Shown here: positions 23,733 to 34,380 of the stretch, in pieces | Layout of the letters: every line of letters begins with the position of its first letter | Numbering within the stretch: the first letter of the stretch is position 1 | NCBI GenBank assembly: GCA_963969395.1 | Contig: OZ017804.1 | Span: forward strand, 17,112,001 to 17,176,000 | Direction of reading: 5' to 3' | Length of the DNA: 64,000 nt | Origin: Pseudoscleropodium purum | Taxonomy: Eukaryota > Streptophyta > Bryopsida > Hypnales > Brachytheciaceae | Position numbers and translations under genes: made by a program | The notes under the pieces: model-generated | Seen by the model: only the letters and a program-made list of their open reading frames with translations | Database searches by the model: none | Told to the model about the DNA's origin: nothing

Positions 23733-23771
23733 GGCGAGAATGGAGCCGGATTTGGAGACTCCATTCGCGCC
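23733..23771. other. Hairpin inside D1 (15 bp arms, 9-base loop)
   Basis: GGCGAGAATGGAGCC (23733-23747) faces GACTCCATTCGCGCC (23757-23771), pairing at 13 of 15 positions. The matching hairpin in D2 (42356-42394) is perfect. Confidence 0.6.
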
Positions 23772-24070
23772 CCATGATTTGAAGGCTCCTTGATTTGTGA
23801 AGAAGATGACGCATCCCATGATGCAGAAAAAACGAGATAGTGGTGAGTTACCAATTGACGAATATTCGCACACGAGCATTTAGTTCTAGAATTTTTAATT
23901 AGTTATTTAGACTTTGTTAATGTTCTCTAGTTTACAAGTGTGTCCATGATGCATTATCTAAGTCGTCTGCGCAGATGATACCTAGGAGCTTCATCCATAC
24001 TAATGATCATATACTAGACACTCTGATGAGACCAAATGGACAAATATACTTTGTAGCAATCAAGGCATAC

Positions 24071-24212
24071 AACGGATATTTCGTTAAAATGGAAGTGTTC
24101 CACAAACTTGGCACTTTTAGGTTCAGACCGTGCGGTCTGAACTGTATACCAGTCCTAGAAAATTAATGGAAAAATGACGGAAAAATGGCGCCATTTTAAC
24201 GAAATATCTGTT
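24071..24212. mobile_element. MITE of the CGTTAAAATGG family (142 bp), copy 1
   Basis: Ends are inverted copies matching at 21 of 22 positions. The left arm (24071-24092) contains GATATTTCGTTAAAATGG and the right arm (24191-24212) contains CCATTTTAACGAAATATC. The centre has a dyad GTTCAGACCG-TG-CGGTCTGAAC (24121-24142). A second element with the core TTTCGTTAAAATGG at its ends is at 61687-61966. It lies within the D1-specific insert. The flanking duplication is unclear. Confidence 0.65.
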
Positions 24213-24417
24213 ACACCCTCGTATTCGTAGAAGGGGATAGACAAAGTCCCGATTTTGCGAAAGAAAATGAAATTCAGATGGGCGATGGTGTCTTCTTCAA
24301 GCCGGTGGGAAACTCGTGTTTCCATGTCCTCGTCTCATTGAAGGTCCATTGAAGGTCCAGGTCCAAGAAAACGCAATTGTCAATACTATTGCATTCTCTA
24401 AGTGTGAAAAAACATCA

Positions 24418-24810
24418 TTAGCTTGGCAAGTTTGGAAGAAAAGATGATGGAATCATACCACCACAAACCGAGGTTCCACGTCTCCATCGGAAGATTACTA
24501 CAAACCAAGCAACCCCAAATCCAAGTATGAATTCAAATTCAACTGTGCCGAAACTCGCATCCAGCCATGACATGGGATTGTCGGAGACAAAGTGAAGGAA
24601 GAAGCCGTGATTAAACACTCTCAACTTCCAGGAATTGATAACGTCAAGCATCCAAGCCTTGATGTTGCCATCAATTCGAACTCCAAATTTCCCAGTTTCA
24701 TTAGCAAACTCTTGAGAATTAGCCTTTGTAGTCACGACATTTGGCTTGTAAGGAGCCTTACGAATGGGACCCTTGTTTGCATTGAATCTTTGTTGTGAGT
24801 TTGTCAACAA
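24418..24810 (-). pseudogene. Unidentified reading frame inside D1 (130 codons)
   Basis: The longest frame with natural-looking composition outside the F-box gene. It begins at TTG with no ATG; the first in-frame Met is in KAWMLDVINSW. It ends at a stop at 24418-24420. It includes FGVRIDGNIKAWMLDVINSW, VFNHGFFLHFVSDNPMSWLD and a hydrophobic stretch EFILGFGVAWFVVIF followed by RWRR, which could be a membrane segment with a positive inside flank. I recognise no family. It lies entirely in the ~880 bp that D1 has and D2 lacks, so it is best seen as an exon fragment captured by the element, or a relic of an older host gene. Expression is unknown. Confidence 0.35.
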
Positions 24811-25269
24811 CGAAGGTTAGTAGCTACGCCGTCGCGAATATGAGGCTGCCATCGCATTTTCATTTCAAGCTTTGGAAACATACAGATTAGGCCGTTGTGA
24901 ATCATTAATTGTGATGATCGCTCTTTCGTGGTAAACTGCTGGTTGGACTGATGAGCGATCTAATTTCACGGGCTTCCATATCGATTTGCCAAGGAGTATG
25001 GATACAAGTTTCAAGAGAGTGTGTCTTTTGGGCCCTAATGTCCAGCGGAGACTTCTGAAGATCAAGATTTCGTCCACATTTCGCACAAGCATTTCACCCT
25101 TCCGCAAATGTTCTGGCTATGGCGAAGGAACGAACCAAAAAAATGGAATTAAAATGGAATTAAAAATCATTTTAAAAATCAATACAAAAATTAATAATTT
25201 TTTTCCACCGTCACGGCGGCGGCGGTTTCGAAGGGGATTCTAAAAGTCCCCTCTGGCGGCTTAATTGTG

Positions 25270-25460
25270 CGAAAGCGATTCTGAGGCCCCGCACATGGCC
25301 AAGGTCCGCCCCGCCACCCGCCATCCGCCTGGCCAGGTGGTGCCTGGCGCTGCGCATCCGCTACGCCAGAAGCTGTGCCACGCCCTGCCTCCCAACCCCG
25401 CGAGGTTACATCGAGCTTCAACTATGCAGCTCCACGATTCGCTTCAGGGTTGAAGCTCCA
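25270..25460. other. GC-rich island with a 10 bp stem
   Basis: About 150 bases of markedly GC-rich sequence (CCGCCCCGCCACCCGCC near 25307 and following) directly after D1, in otherwise AT-rich DNA. It is followed by a perfect 10 bp stem, GAGCTTCAAC (25413-25422) with GTTGAAGCTC (25449-25458). The matching place after D2 has no such island. Both strands are open for about 60-75 codons, which is expected for GC-rich DNA. The origin is unknown. Confidence 0.45.
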
Positions 25461-25609
25461 ATTGCATGCCTTTTAGAATTCGTTTTTTTGGGGGGTTTAG
25501 GTTTAGCAAGTTCTAAACCTCTAAAGAAGTTCATCATCCTCTTCCTCTCTTACAGTATTTTCAAGTTTGTTTTTGAGTGTTCAAGGTTGAGGGTCAGTAG
25601 ATTGCAAAC

Positions 25610-25735
25610 ATGGACAACCACTCCCTTTTGGTTTTCTTTGCATTAGTGGTTGTGTTGTTGACCTTTTCTGGTCGTACATGTTGTGTACAGCCTGTTGTTC
25701 CAATTCAAATTGAGAGAGGGCATTCAATACGATGA
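25610..25735 (+). pseudogene. Possible N-terminal remnant of a Harbinger transposase
   Basis: ATG at 25610 followed by 41 codons (MDNHSLLVFFALVVVLLTFS and so on) ending in TGA, just upstream of and co-oriented with the transposase remnant at 25757-26258. Its position fits the N-terminal part of a PIF/Harbinger nuclease gene interrupted by a stop. The sequence itself is not diagnostic. Confidence 0.3.
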
Positions 25736-25756
25736 TTGTTTTCAATTATCACTTTT

Positions 25757-26258
25757 ATGATTTGGAGGCAACGTTTTCTACGTTACATGTGGTGGATTGA
25801 GCCAGGCCAATACGTACACGACAACATTGTAGAAGATGATATTTGGCACACAACCCCATAAATGTTGGATATGAAGTATTGGCAAACATATTGCATGGAT
25901 TTCCTAGCATTTGAGGCTTTGGTTGATTTGTTGACTCCCTTTTTGTGCCCCACTGCACCTATCTTTGTAAGACCTCCTATTCCTATTAGGAAATAAGTGA
26001 AGTTTATTTTGTATCGATTAGCTCATGGTGTTAGTTGCACTAGAATGTACAACTTATATGATTGTGGTGAATCTATTATTTATAAATACACTATGAGTGT
26101 TTGTCGAGTTTTAGAGATTGGAAAGGAGGATGGTTTATTCTTTCAATTTATCCATATTTTTTTATGGTGATCGTCTACAAAACATTATAGAAAGATTTAG
26201 AGACATTATTGGCTTACTTAACATTACAAGTGCAATTGATGGCAAGTTGTCGTGTTGA
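25757..26258 (+). pseudogene. PIF/Harbinger (HARBI1-like) transposase, truncated
   Basis: Remnant of the DDE nuclease of plant PIF/Harbinger transposons. The forward frame reads WRQRFLRYMWWIEPGQYVHD, then MDFLAFEALVDLLTPFLCP, then FILYRLAHGVSC and NLYDCGESIIYKYTMSVCRV, and after a +1 shift near 26166 RFRDIIGLLNITSAIDGKLS. The run R-LAHG, G-S-I-KYT--VCRVL and GL-N---AIDG is typical of the family; AIDG carries the first catalytic Asp. In-frame stops lie at 25859-25861, 25994-25996 and 26168-26170. The part with the second Asp and Glu is missing. It is therefore inactive. A MYB/SANT-like partner remnant lies 4.5 kb away on the opposite strand. Confidence 0.75.
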
Positions 26259-26699
26259 GAGTATTTGCCTCGGGAAATCATAGAAATTTTGACTGTGACC
26301 AGAAATAGCTTGGGAATAAAAGAAGTCGTAAAATGATAAAAAATAGAAAATTCATCACTCGCAGATTCATCCTACTTCAAATTTGAATATCAAATCTTCT
26401 AATCCGTTGTTAAGCTACTATTCGTTGACCTATTTTATATTGGTTGGTTTTAAATGTGTGTAAGGTTTAAGATGTGTGATAAGATCCTATAGCTTCGGAT
26501 GGGTCAAATGGGACGATTAGACCATGAGCTGAATCATCTGAAAGATTGATTCCTAAACTTTCAAACTCCCTATGACCAATTTTAAGAAACAAACTTCACC
26601 GTGAAAACAAACAAATCTCGACTATGTAGACCATTAACTCTCCACTTTGTTACCTAATCTCGACCATATGGACAATTAATCTCACTTTATCACTCATGA

Positions 26700-27300
26700 C
26701 ACAAAATGAGGCTAACGTTGGTGTAACCCAATTCACTCGCAATAACAAATTTTACAAAGTTACAAGTCACACATATACACAAGTCTTCAAAACTTCCTTC
26801 AATCTCCAACTTCAACCTTTAATTCTCAAGTTAAATTTTGAATGAGTGTCACCATTATTTTACAGGTCCAAACGAGATGATTGATAATTTTTTGAAAAAC
26901 TGACACAAATTTCTACTTTTCTTCTAAATTTTTAATAATTTTAAAACTTTATTCAACTTCTATGGCCATCTAAAGTTTTGGCTTTGAGAAAATAAGGGCA
27001 ACAAACCCTCCTTTACTTCCACAGTTACAATTCTCTCATATAAACTTTAAATAGAATCAATGATATCTTTATAAAAAGCTAACACAATTTTTTATATTGA
27101 CTCCAAATTTCATTGCAAATAAAGAATCTTTCCGTCTTTTATGGTTGGTTAAAGTCTCTGCTTTTTAATTTTAAAAACAATAAACCTCTCTCCACTCAAA
27201 TAGGCACAACTTTTAATTCACAATTCCAAATCAAGTAAATGAGATCAATTTAGAATTGCACACCATGATACACAATTTTTGAAAATTTCATTTCAAAATT
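26700..27300. repeat. ~179 bp tandem array, copy 1
   Basis: The phrase GATGATTGATAATTTTTTGA (26875) recurs in degenerate form at intervals of about 179-180 bp (TGATATC at 27061, GAGATCAA at 27241). Each unit also has a CTTTTATGG- or TTCTATGGCC-like phrase, a G-poor pyrimidine-rich part and CCAAAT. The same unit and period recur more clearly at 32230-33240. Both arrays are followed by the same ~390 bp block. Confidence 0.55.
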
Positions 27301-28229
27301 CTTCAAACTCATAACACTATGAACCTCTAAACATTTGGATCCTTTCTAAACTCACAACGGGAGAGAAAATGAATAGTGTCTATTTTTTTTTCTCTTTATC
27401 TCCACTCTAATTACACAAATAAATGGGATTAACCTTAACTTATTCTCAAAGCTAAAACATCAATAATTGAACACTTAATTAATCCACAACTATCTCTTTA
27501 TTTTTATCTTTGAAAGAAATTCACTTCAAGTTTATCTAAAAGACAATCTATTTGAATATTTCCTTTAAACTACTTCATAAATATGAAATTATTGTAAGAA
27601 ATCACTCCAATTATAAAACTCAAAACTCAAAACTCAATATATATTTAATAGAAGTAAAAAACTCGAGCTCCAATCAAAATATCACTCCATCTATCAGAAT
27701 TTGAGGATGCGTTTAATAGTAACAACCACATAATTGGTATGATTCGTCTTAATTAAAGGATTGACTAACTTTTCTAACCATTGTTGGTGATTATAATTTC
27801 CTTCAATATGTCTTACCATACAATAATATTACTCATTGTTTAAACTTTCAAAACATTCTTCAAATATCACGTTCTATAAGAAGTCACACTTTTTATAGAA
27901 TTATTTTCTGAATTTTTTTTCAATTGACAAAATTTTGAGGCAAGGGACTGTATCCACCACTTAATTAGAATGTAAGAGGGATATGCATTGTCATACTACA
28001 AATGCAAATCTTATGTAAAATATGTATATTCACATCTTTTAAATAGGTTTGAATGTTTGTAACATTATAAAGAAGATGACGTCATTTGAGGTAGCTTCAA
28101 GGTGATGCCTTTTCTCTACTGTTATAAACAATTATATAGAAAATGATTCACTTAAAAGCTTCATCTCATTTGATATTTTTCAACTTTATTTTTTATTTAA
28201 ATTATACTATGTCGAATTGGAGGTTTTTT

Positions 28230-28640
28230 TTTAAATCTCAAGAAAAAGACTCTTCCACCTCATTTTCCACCTTATCTTCCATCTCTTCCATTTAAGCAAG
28301 TGAATTTCTTCAAACAAACCACATGGACTATATTTCATTCATTGGCTAACTTTTTTCCTCTCCATAACTCTATTTACATTCCTATGTGGAATTAAAATCA
28401 ATTAAAAGAAAAAAGAAAAGTAAAATAAACTTCACTTTTCATTTTAATAACATCTAATACATGAAATAAGTTTCAAAATATCTTTTTATATGAAAATAAT
28501 AGAACTATGATTAAATGAATGTCTAACAAAGATAAAAAAAATAAAGTATCAAGACGAATGTTATTCCAACTACCTTTTGATACTTTAAAAAATCCTCCTA
28601 TTTGATATATAATTATATATTTTTACGTAGTGAAAGCATT
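28230..28640 (+). repeat. Block shared with 33245-33645, copy 1
   Basis: Aligns over about 390 bp with 33245-33645: CCTCATTTTCCACCTTATC against CCTCATCTTTCACCTTATC, AACCACATGGACTATATTTC against AGCCACATGGACCACATTTC, and TTTGATATATAATTATATAT in both. With the 179 bp arrays upstream of each, it forms a direct duplication about 5 kb apart. LTRs of a decayed element are one possibility, but no primer-binding site or pol frame is seen. Confidence 0.6.
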
Positions 28641-30740
28641 TATAATGTGACAATGTAATTTGCAATGAAATGCTAATGTGCTACGGGTTTAGGTTCTATA
28701 TACTAGAAGATATGCCTATATGTTTATAGTGTAACTATATAATATATTTTTTTACATTTTATGAATATATGTGTATAAGTAGTATCTCATGCACTAAATG
28801 CAAACATGATGTTTTTAAGTGATTGTATTCTGTAATTTTGCTAAGATATTAAAAATTCATTTTAAGTGCTATATACAATATGTTTCTTCTAAGAGTATTT
28901 GAAGGTTAGCCAAAGTTAAAAGAAAATACTATATAATTGCCAAATAATTTAATAATAATTAATGGATTGCTCAAGTACCTTTCTCATTATAATTACTAGT
29001 TTGTCAAAAATGCATGAGAAGTAACCTTATACTATGGTAATTTCAACTTTGAGAAATATATGTACCTTAAAATTGTTGACAATGCATTCCAATGACAAGA
29101 TTGAAAATGAAAATTGTAAAAATTATTCCAAATTTGGTAAAGGTTTTATTCAAAAAATAATAATGAATGAAATTATGACATTCTTGGTAGTATCTTCATT
29201 CATTGCTTTAAAAAGGTGCTTTTAGTATTGAAGTCTTTGCAATTAACTTAATGTCTATTTCAAAGAATAATAAAAATTTCCCTAAAAACCTTTCAATGAT
29301 AAGAAAAACTTTAAAAAACAATTATGAATAAAGACTCTAAAGAATTTGTGGATAATGCTCACAAGAATCTTTATTACCCAAACAATCAAATCCTACCTCC
29401 AACTTCATTCTTGTTGTGAACGCTTCATTGAGATTCTTAAAATGTACCTTGAAATAATATCTTCAAATGTACATTATTATGTGTTTACAATTAAATTAAA
29501 AGCATGTTTATAATTATTTTAAGTAATAAAGATTCAAAATATAATAGTTATAGATGCAAGATTGTACATCTTGTAATATGGAAGAACAAGGATTTCATTC
29601 TTATATAACAAATACCATTGATAATTTATGCTTATCTAATTTCACAATTGGTAATCCAATTACATGCATTTTATCAATTTCTTTTGGAATATGTAATTTT
29701 ACATCTTGATCTCTAGCCTTGCCATGGACATATCAATATTCTTAAAATAAAAAATGTACTATAAATTGATGAAATTCTGACAAAATTCGTCAAGTGCCAT
29801 TATATAGTTGCAAATGTAATTATTAAGACTATATTTCTAGGTGACATATACAATTCAAGTATGACAACATAGGAAAAAAAATCAATCCATCAAGACATGG
29901 TAGTAGATTTAGCACATAGAAGTTCAAAATTTTATTTGGAAAGTTCAATATGTCATCATATATTGATTAGACCAATGTATCATCATATATAACAAATTTA
30001 GAAGAACCTCTTATTTGCACAAAAATTGTAAACTAAAGAAAGGATCAAAATTTCTAGAAACTTGAAAGTACAATTGCTAATCATATGGACACAACCAATC
30101 TTTTTTAGTATGAGGTATCCATTACAAAATAAGAACTTGACAACATTGCTAAAAAATAAATTGGAGGTATTGGCAAACAATTACAAGTTTGTGATTAGTT
30201 CATAAGAAATTTGAAGAGTAGATGAGCTAACAAAGTTCATAGAAGAAAATCATTCATATTCCAAATTTGTTTTTGAAACACTGGATTCTTCTGCATTATG
30301 TGTGAAACTATTTTTCTAGAGGTTTAAATGTCAAATATGAAAGGGTTTGACACATGTACAAATATCGCTTTCTTCATTAATTGAATTGGAAACCAACTTA
30401 TTTACGGAAATCACTATCTTCGTGAAGCCAACTACGTTAGCAAAGGTTGTTTCAGGAATTGAATGTTGCACAGTTCTAGAAGGCTCCTTAAAACCCTAAA
30501 AAGACAAACTTGAAGTGGGAATGTAGTACCTGAAGTGTTGCAAGGTAGTAAATGAAGAAGAAAAGGGTGACAAATAGAATCACAAGCATTTCCATTCACA
30601 GAACTAGTTTACATGAATCCAAAGCAAGTTGTAAGGAAAATGAGCATTGAGTATGGAATGCTAAGCACAGAAAGGTTCACTTCCATAGTTTCAGAAATAA
30701 ATAACATTCAAGTAGGGGCTTCCCTAACAAACTGACCAAA
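28641..30740. other. AT-rich sequence, nothing recognised
   Basis: No convincing open frames or structured repeats. Includes 29000-29230 and 29990-30190, where short low-complexity frames occur without recognisable domains. Confidence 0.4.
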
Positions 30741-30748
30741 GATGAAAG

Positions 30749-31651
30749 CTATTCTAAATTCTTTTTTACAACATCTGTGAAGAGAGATGCTAGGTGCTCA
30801 TTGCTAGCTTGTTGCAATTGGAACAATTCGAGTTCCAATTTTCTATTTTCTTGGTGATCAATTAAATTCTCCTTGTACATAGTAAGGGATGCTTCAATTC
30901 TAAGTTTTTCAATTTCAGTAGTAGAGTCTGCAAACTTGTCTAACGTTTCCATCAAGCTTCTATCTGCCCTAGCCCTTTTTGCTGCAGGTTTAGAAGAAGT
31001 ACCTTTGCCGCGACATCCAATTAAATGAGCAGCATGAGTTTGAGGATTGCTTCCGTTGCTAGTGGATGCAAGTGGAGTTCACCACGGAGATGATTGTAAT
31101 GGAGAGTGCTAACCGTCCTTGTCGAGCTTCTTCATTAAATCAACAAGTGTGCTAGATGTCCCTGTCCTTGGCATTAGTACCAGCATACCTTCGTCCATCG
31201 CGCTTGGTACACTGTTGGCTTTCACTATGAGACTGAGGATTTCGATAATGGCATCGTATCAAATAAATTTGGCATCGTCGTCCCGTACACCACCACCTAT
31301 CTAATTTCACAGCTTCTTCATCTTATTGTACATACTTTGTAGCTTCTTCCACTTATTAGACAACAACTTGACCTTCCTCCTAAATTCTTGAAGAAATTGT
31401 GCAACAAGGAGCTTGTAGATTCTCATCCACTGATGTTGTCGCATTATGATTGTATTGTGAGCTTCTACATGCTCCTTGCATTGTGAAAGTAAGAACTTCA
31501 CTGAGGCGTTACTCCAATGGCACTCATGTATTATCTGTAGTAGAGAACCTATAGGAATAAAGGAAATAAGAGAAGGTTGAGAAGAAGATGTGTCATGCAA
31601 ATTTTGGAGATCATTCGTGAGGAGGAACTTCCTTAAACCTTCTTTCTCCAT
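30749..31651 (-). pseudogene. MYB/SANT-like (trihelix-type) protein, Harbinger ORF1-like, broken
   Basis: DNA-binding companion protein of plant PIF/Harbinger elements, or a host gene derived from one. From the ATG at 31651 the frame gives a trihelix-type domain with three spaced tryptophans (ECHWSNASVKFLLSQC, QWMRIYKLLVAQFLQ, KLLSNKWKKLQSMYNKMKKL) and ends at a TGA near 31307. Reading continues in another frame with the family linker (RDDDAKFI, stop, YDAIIEILS; GMLVLMPRTGTSSTLVDLMK), then SKPAAKRARADRSLMETLDK and a C-terminal coiled coil (KLRIEASLTMYKENLIDHQE, ELELFQLQQASNEHL) that ends at 30749. At least two stops and a frame change break it. It faces the transposase remnant at 25757-26258, so the two may come from different elements. 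Confidence 0.65.
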
Positions 31652-31699
31652 TCTAAACCTCAACTCCTACTCTTATTTGAAAACCTTAATTTCCTAAAG

Positions 31700-32225
31700 T
31701 ACCTTCTAAGCAAAACTCTCAACCCTCTCAACCTATACAACAGTTAAGAAACAAAAAAAACTCATATGAGTGCTAAGCGCTGGAGCGTGGGAAGACGAAG
31801 TGGGGAAGACAAAGTTGTAGCTTTTAGGAAACTATAAGGTTTAAAAAGTAAATTTTTTTACCGCTACCCACCATTGAAGGCAAAACAAGGCGGGGTTTCA
31901 AAAGTGCTAGCAGTGGCGGCTCTCTAACCCGCCAAGGAACCATTCCATTGTCGTAGAGAGAGAATTTGGCTTAGAAAAACAAGTAGTTTTTAGTTGCAAC
32001 TAGAATTGGTCCAAAACATAAAGGAACCTATAACCAAATAGAAGTAAAATTCAAACAATATACATCAAATACGGTGTCTCCATACAAGTAAAATACGTAT
32101 GAATAATACATATATTGATATACATATTTGTATAGTATTTGAAGTCATATAAATACTTGTAAAATTCTCCAAGTTGTACAAATATTTATATAAGTACTTG
32201 TACAAATATTCATATAAATGCTCGT
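31700..32225. other. No gene recognised
   Basis: Contains a GC-richer patch (31780-31960) with GAAGACGAAGTGGGGAAGAC, then AT-rich sequence with several ATACTTGTA/AAATATTTATA-like phrases (32090-32250). No open frame or clear repeat family. Confidence 0.35.
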
Positions 32226-32229
32226 ACAA

Positions 32230-33240
32230 TATTCCAAATCATATAAATACCATATATGCTCCATAGAAGATAGTATAATCCAAGTATACTACCAAAAGTT
32301 GTAAAGAAGTTGAATGCCTTGAAAAATAAACTTGTGAAATGCTTCACAGAAGTACCCAACACTCAAGTGAGTGCCATGATCGCTCCAAAAATCCAAATGA
32401 AGAATGTGATAGTTTTTTGAAAAGTTAACACAGATAATTACAACCTCTTGAAAATTCAAGTTAAAATAAGATATTCTTCATCTTTTATGACCGTCCAAAG
32501 TTACTTTTTCTCAAATTAAAGGCATCTTGACACTACTGCACTTCCAAATCCATATCTCTTACTATATAACTTCAAACTGAGCATATGATAGCTTTTTGAA
32601 AATCTAACACAGATATGTAAAATCTCTTCAAAATTCAATTCAAAATAAGATACTATTTATCTTTTATAGTGTGTTGAAGTTGATTCTCTCAATTTCGGTA
32701 GCAATTCTACACCCTCATACTTTTAGCATCATATCTTCTACTATAAAATTTCAAATGAAGAGTGTAATATCTTTTTAGGAAGATAATATAAAAATATATA
32801 GTTTCTTTGAAACTCAACTAAAACAAAAATATTGTCTATAAGTTCTAGGTGGTCAAAGTTCTCTCTCTTCAATTCAAAGGCTGTTGATTACTACTTTACT
32901 TCAAAGTTCATAATTTTCACTCTACAACTCCAAATCAAATGTGTCATAGTTTTAAAAATATCTAATACAAGTATCTACAATCATTTCAAAACTCAATTAA
33001 AACAAAAATATTGTCTATAATTTGTAGGCTCTCAAAGATTCTGTCCTCAAACTTCATAACAAATAAACCCTTCTCACTTCTTCAAGCATAACTTTCATAT
33101 AGAAACTCCAAATCAAGAAAGTGATAGGAATTTGGAATTACAAAAAGAAGAACATGCTCTCAAAATTTCATTACAAAATCTACAAAAATTAACATGCTAT
33201 GTCTCTTCAAACTCACGGCTCCTCTTAACAAACTATGAGT
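32230..33240. repeat. ~179 bp tandem array, copy 2 (about five units)
   Basis: A TGATAG-type phrase followed by a T-rich tract occurs at 32407, 32586, 32765 (TAATAT), 32944 (TCATAG) and 33122, that is at spacings of 179, 179, 179 and 178 bp. Each unit also has CTTTTATG or CTATAA.TT, a TCTCAA phrase and ACTCCAAAT or CTTCAAA. Units have diverged, but the period is exact. The length is in the nucleosome-sized range common for plant satellite monomers. Confidence 0.75.
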
Positions 33241-33244
33241 AAGA

Positions 33245-33645
33245 AGAAGAAGACGCCTCCACCTCATCTTTCACCTTATCCTCAATCTTTTCCACCTAAG
33301 CAAGTAAATTTCTCCAAACAAGCCACATGGACCACATTTCATTTATTGGCTAACTCTTTTTTACTCCATAACTCTATCCACATCCCTATGTGGATTTAAA
33401 ATCAATTAAAAGAAGGGTAAAACAAACTTCACTTTTCATTTTAATAATTTCTAACATATAAAGTAAGTTTCAAAATATTTTTTTAAATAAAAATAAAAGA
33501 ACTATAATCAAATGAATGTCTAATAGAGGTAAAAAAAATAGAGTATCAAGAGAAATATCAATTCAATTGCCTTTTAATACTTTAAAAAAATCCTCCAATT
33601 TGATATATAATTATATATTTTTACATAGTAAAAGCATTCACAATG
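33245..33645 (+). repeat. Block shared with 28230-28640, copy 2
   Basis: Second member of the pair described at 28230. It ends near TTCACAATGCGACATTGCC, after which the two copies no longer agree and a fragment of unit G begins. Confidence 0.6.
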
Positions 33646-33689
33646 CGACATTGCCATGTGGCAAGGTCCTTCCGTCTTTCCTTGTCGAC

Positions 33690-33910
33690 ACTCATAGTGG
33701 GGTGTGGCCATGTGCGTGGACTCTCTGCCATCATATTCCATGCTTTACAAGAACGTCCTTGATGAAGCTCCAAATGACCTACATGCGAAGTTCAGTTTAG
33801 TTATTTTTGCGCAAGCCAAAGAAACTCAACAAAGTATTGATATCACTCATGCAATTCTTTTCTTCCCTCCAAATCGATTTGTGTGTTCAAGCTAGGATTG
33901 TGTAAATTTT
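33690..33910 (+). repeat. Fragment of unit G (fourth copy)
   Basis: Aligns with 43015-43200 and 56590-56815: CCATGCTTTACAAGAACG, GATGAAGCTCCAA, CGAAGTTCAGTTTAGTTATT, TCCAAATCGATTTGTGTG and TTCAAGCTAG appear in the same order in copy B. After TTCAAGCTAG the similarity stops within about 20 bases. Only the 5' portion of the unit is present. Small frames at 33516-33895 are not conserved in the other copies. Confidence 0.65.
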
Positions 33911-34229
33911 GGCCGATTAGGGAGAATTGACCCTTCATTGTCCCAACCAAAGATAATTCATTAGAGGATTTCTAGGACATCAAGAGGACTATTCCATTTT
34001 AAGTCTGTTTTTCCGACCCTATTATTGTTGTTTCCACTATTAGTTTCATTTTTTTGTAAATTTTTTAAAAACTTTAAATGGAAAAAAAAATAGAATTTTT
34101 TTTTTGGTGACGTAGCACTTGCCATGCCACATCATGCAGCAGCTACAAGGCTGTTCCTTCGACTCTAGTAGCCTAGGAAACTTGTAGACTTTTAAACTTG
34201 TTGAAAATCCTCTAATGTAAAAGAATTTG

Positions 34230-34380
34230 CCTCCTATTTAGTGATGTTTTTTAAAATTTCTTCACCTCCAATCTTATTTGGAACCTTCAATTGCAAATAT
34301 GAATTCAAAATTTTAAAATTTTATTTATTGTTGCAAATTAAAAAATCCAATGTTTCCTACAAGGGTATGTTATAAGTCAG
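34230..34380 (-). repeat. R2-type fragment, reverse orientation
   Basis: TTCAATTGCAAATATGAATT, then AAAATTTTATTTATTGTTGC and AATCCAATGTTTCCTAC, the reverse of the R2 order at 13185-13260. No coding potential. Confidence 0.4.

Larger units (their letters stand above)
22990..25252. mobile_element. Foldback/MULE-like element D1 with long inverted ends
   Basis: The left part (about 23030-23240) and right part (about 24840-25110) are inverted copies: GATCTTCACAAGTCTCC on the left answers the reverse of GGAGACTTCTGAAGATC on the right, and AGACATACACTCACTTGAAA answers TTTCAAGAGAGTGTGTCTTT. The internal sequence 23260-23950 aligns closely with 41910-42560 of D2. Compared with D2, D1 has about 880 extra bases (23957-24838) holding a small MITE and a 130-codon reverse frame, while its outer left end is shorter. 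Long inverted ends plus an extra gene-like insert resemble Pack-MULEs or foldback elements. No transposase is present. The class is an inference. Confidence 0.55.

Noticed and set aside
30000..30180. Cys/Phe-rich 60-codon reverse frame and similar short AT-rich frames
   Set aside because: Low complexity, no start context, expected by chance in AT-rich DNA.
28230..33645. Calling the direct repeats LTRs of an intact retrotransposon
   Set aside because: No gag/pol frame, primer-binding site, polypurine tract or TG...CA borders could be seen.
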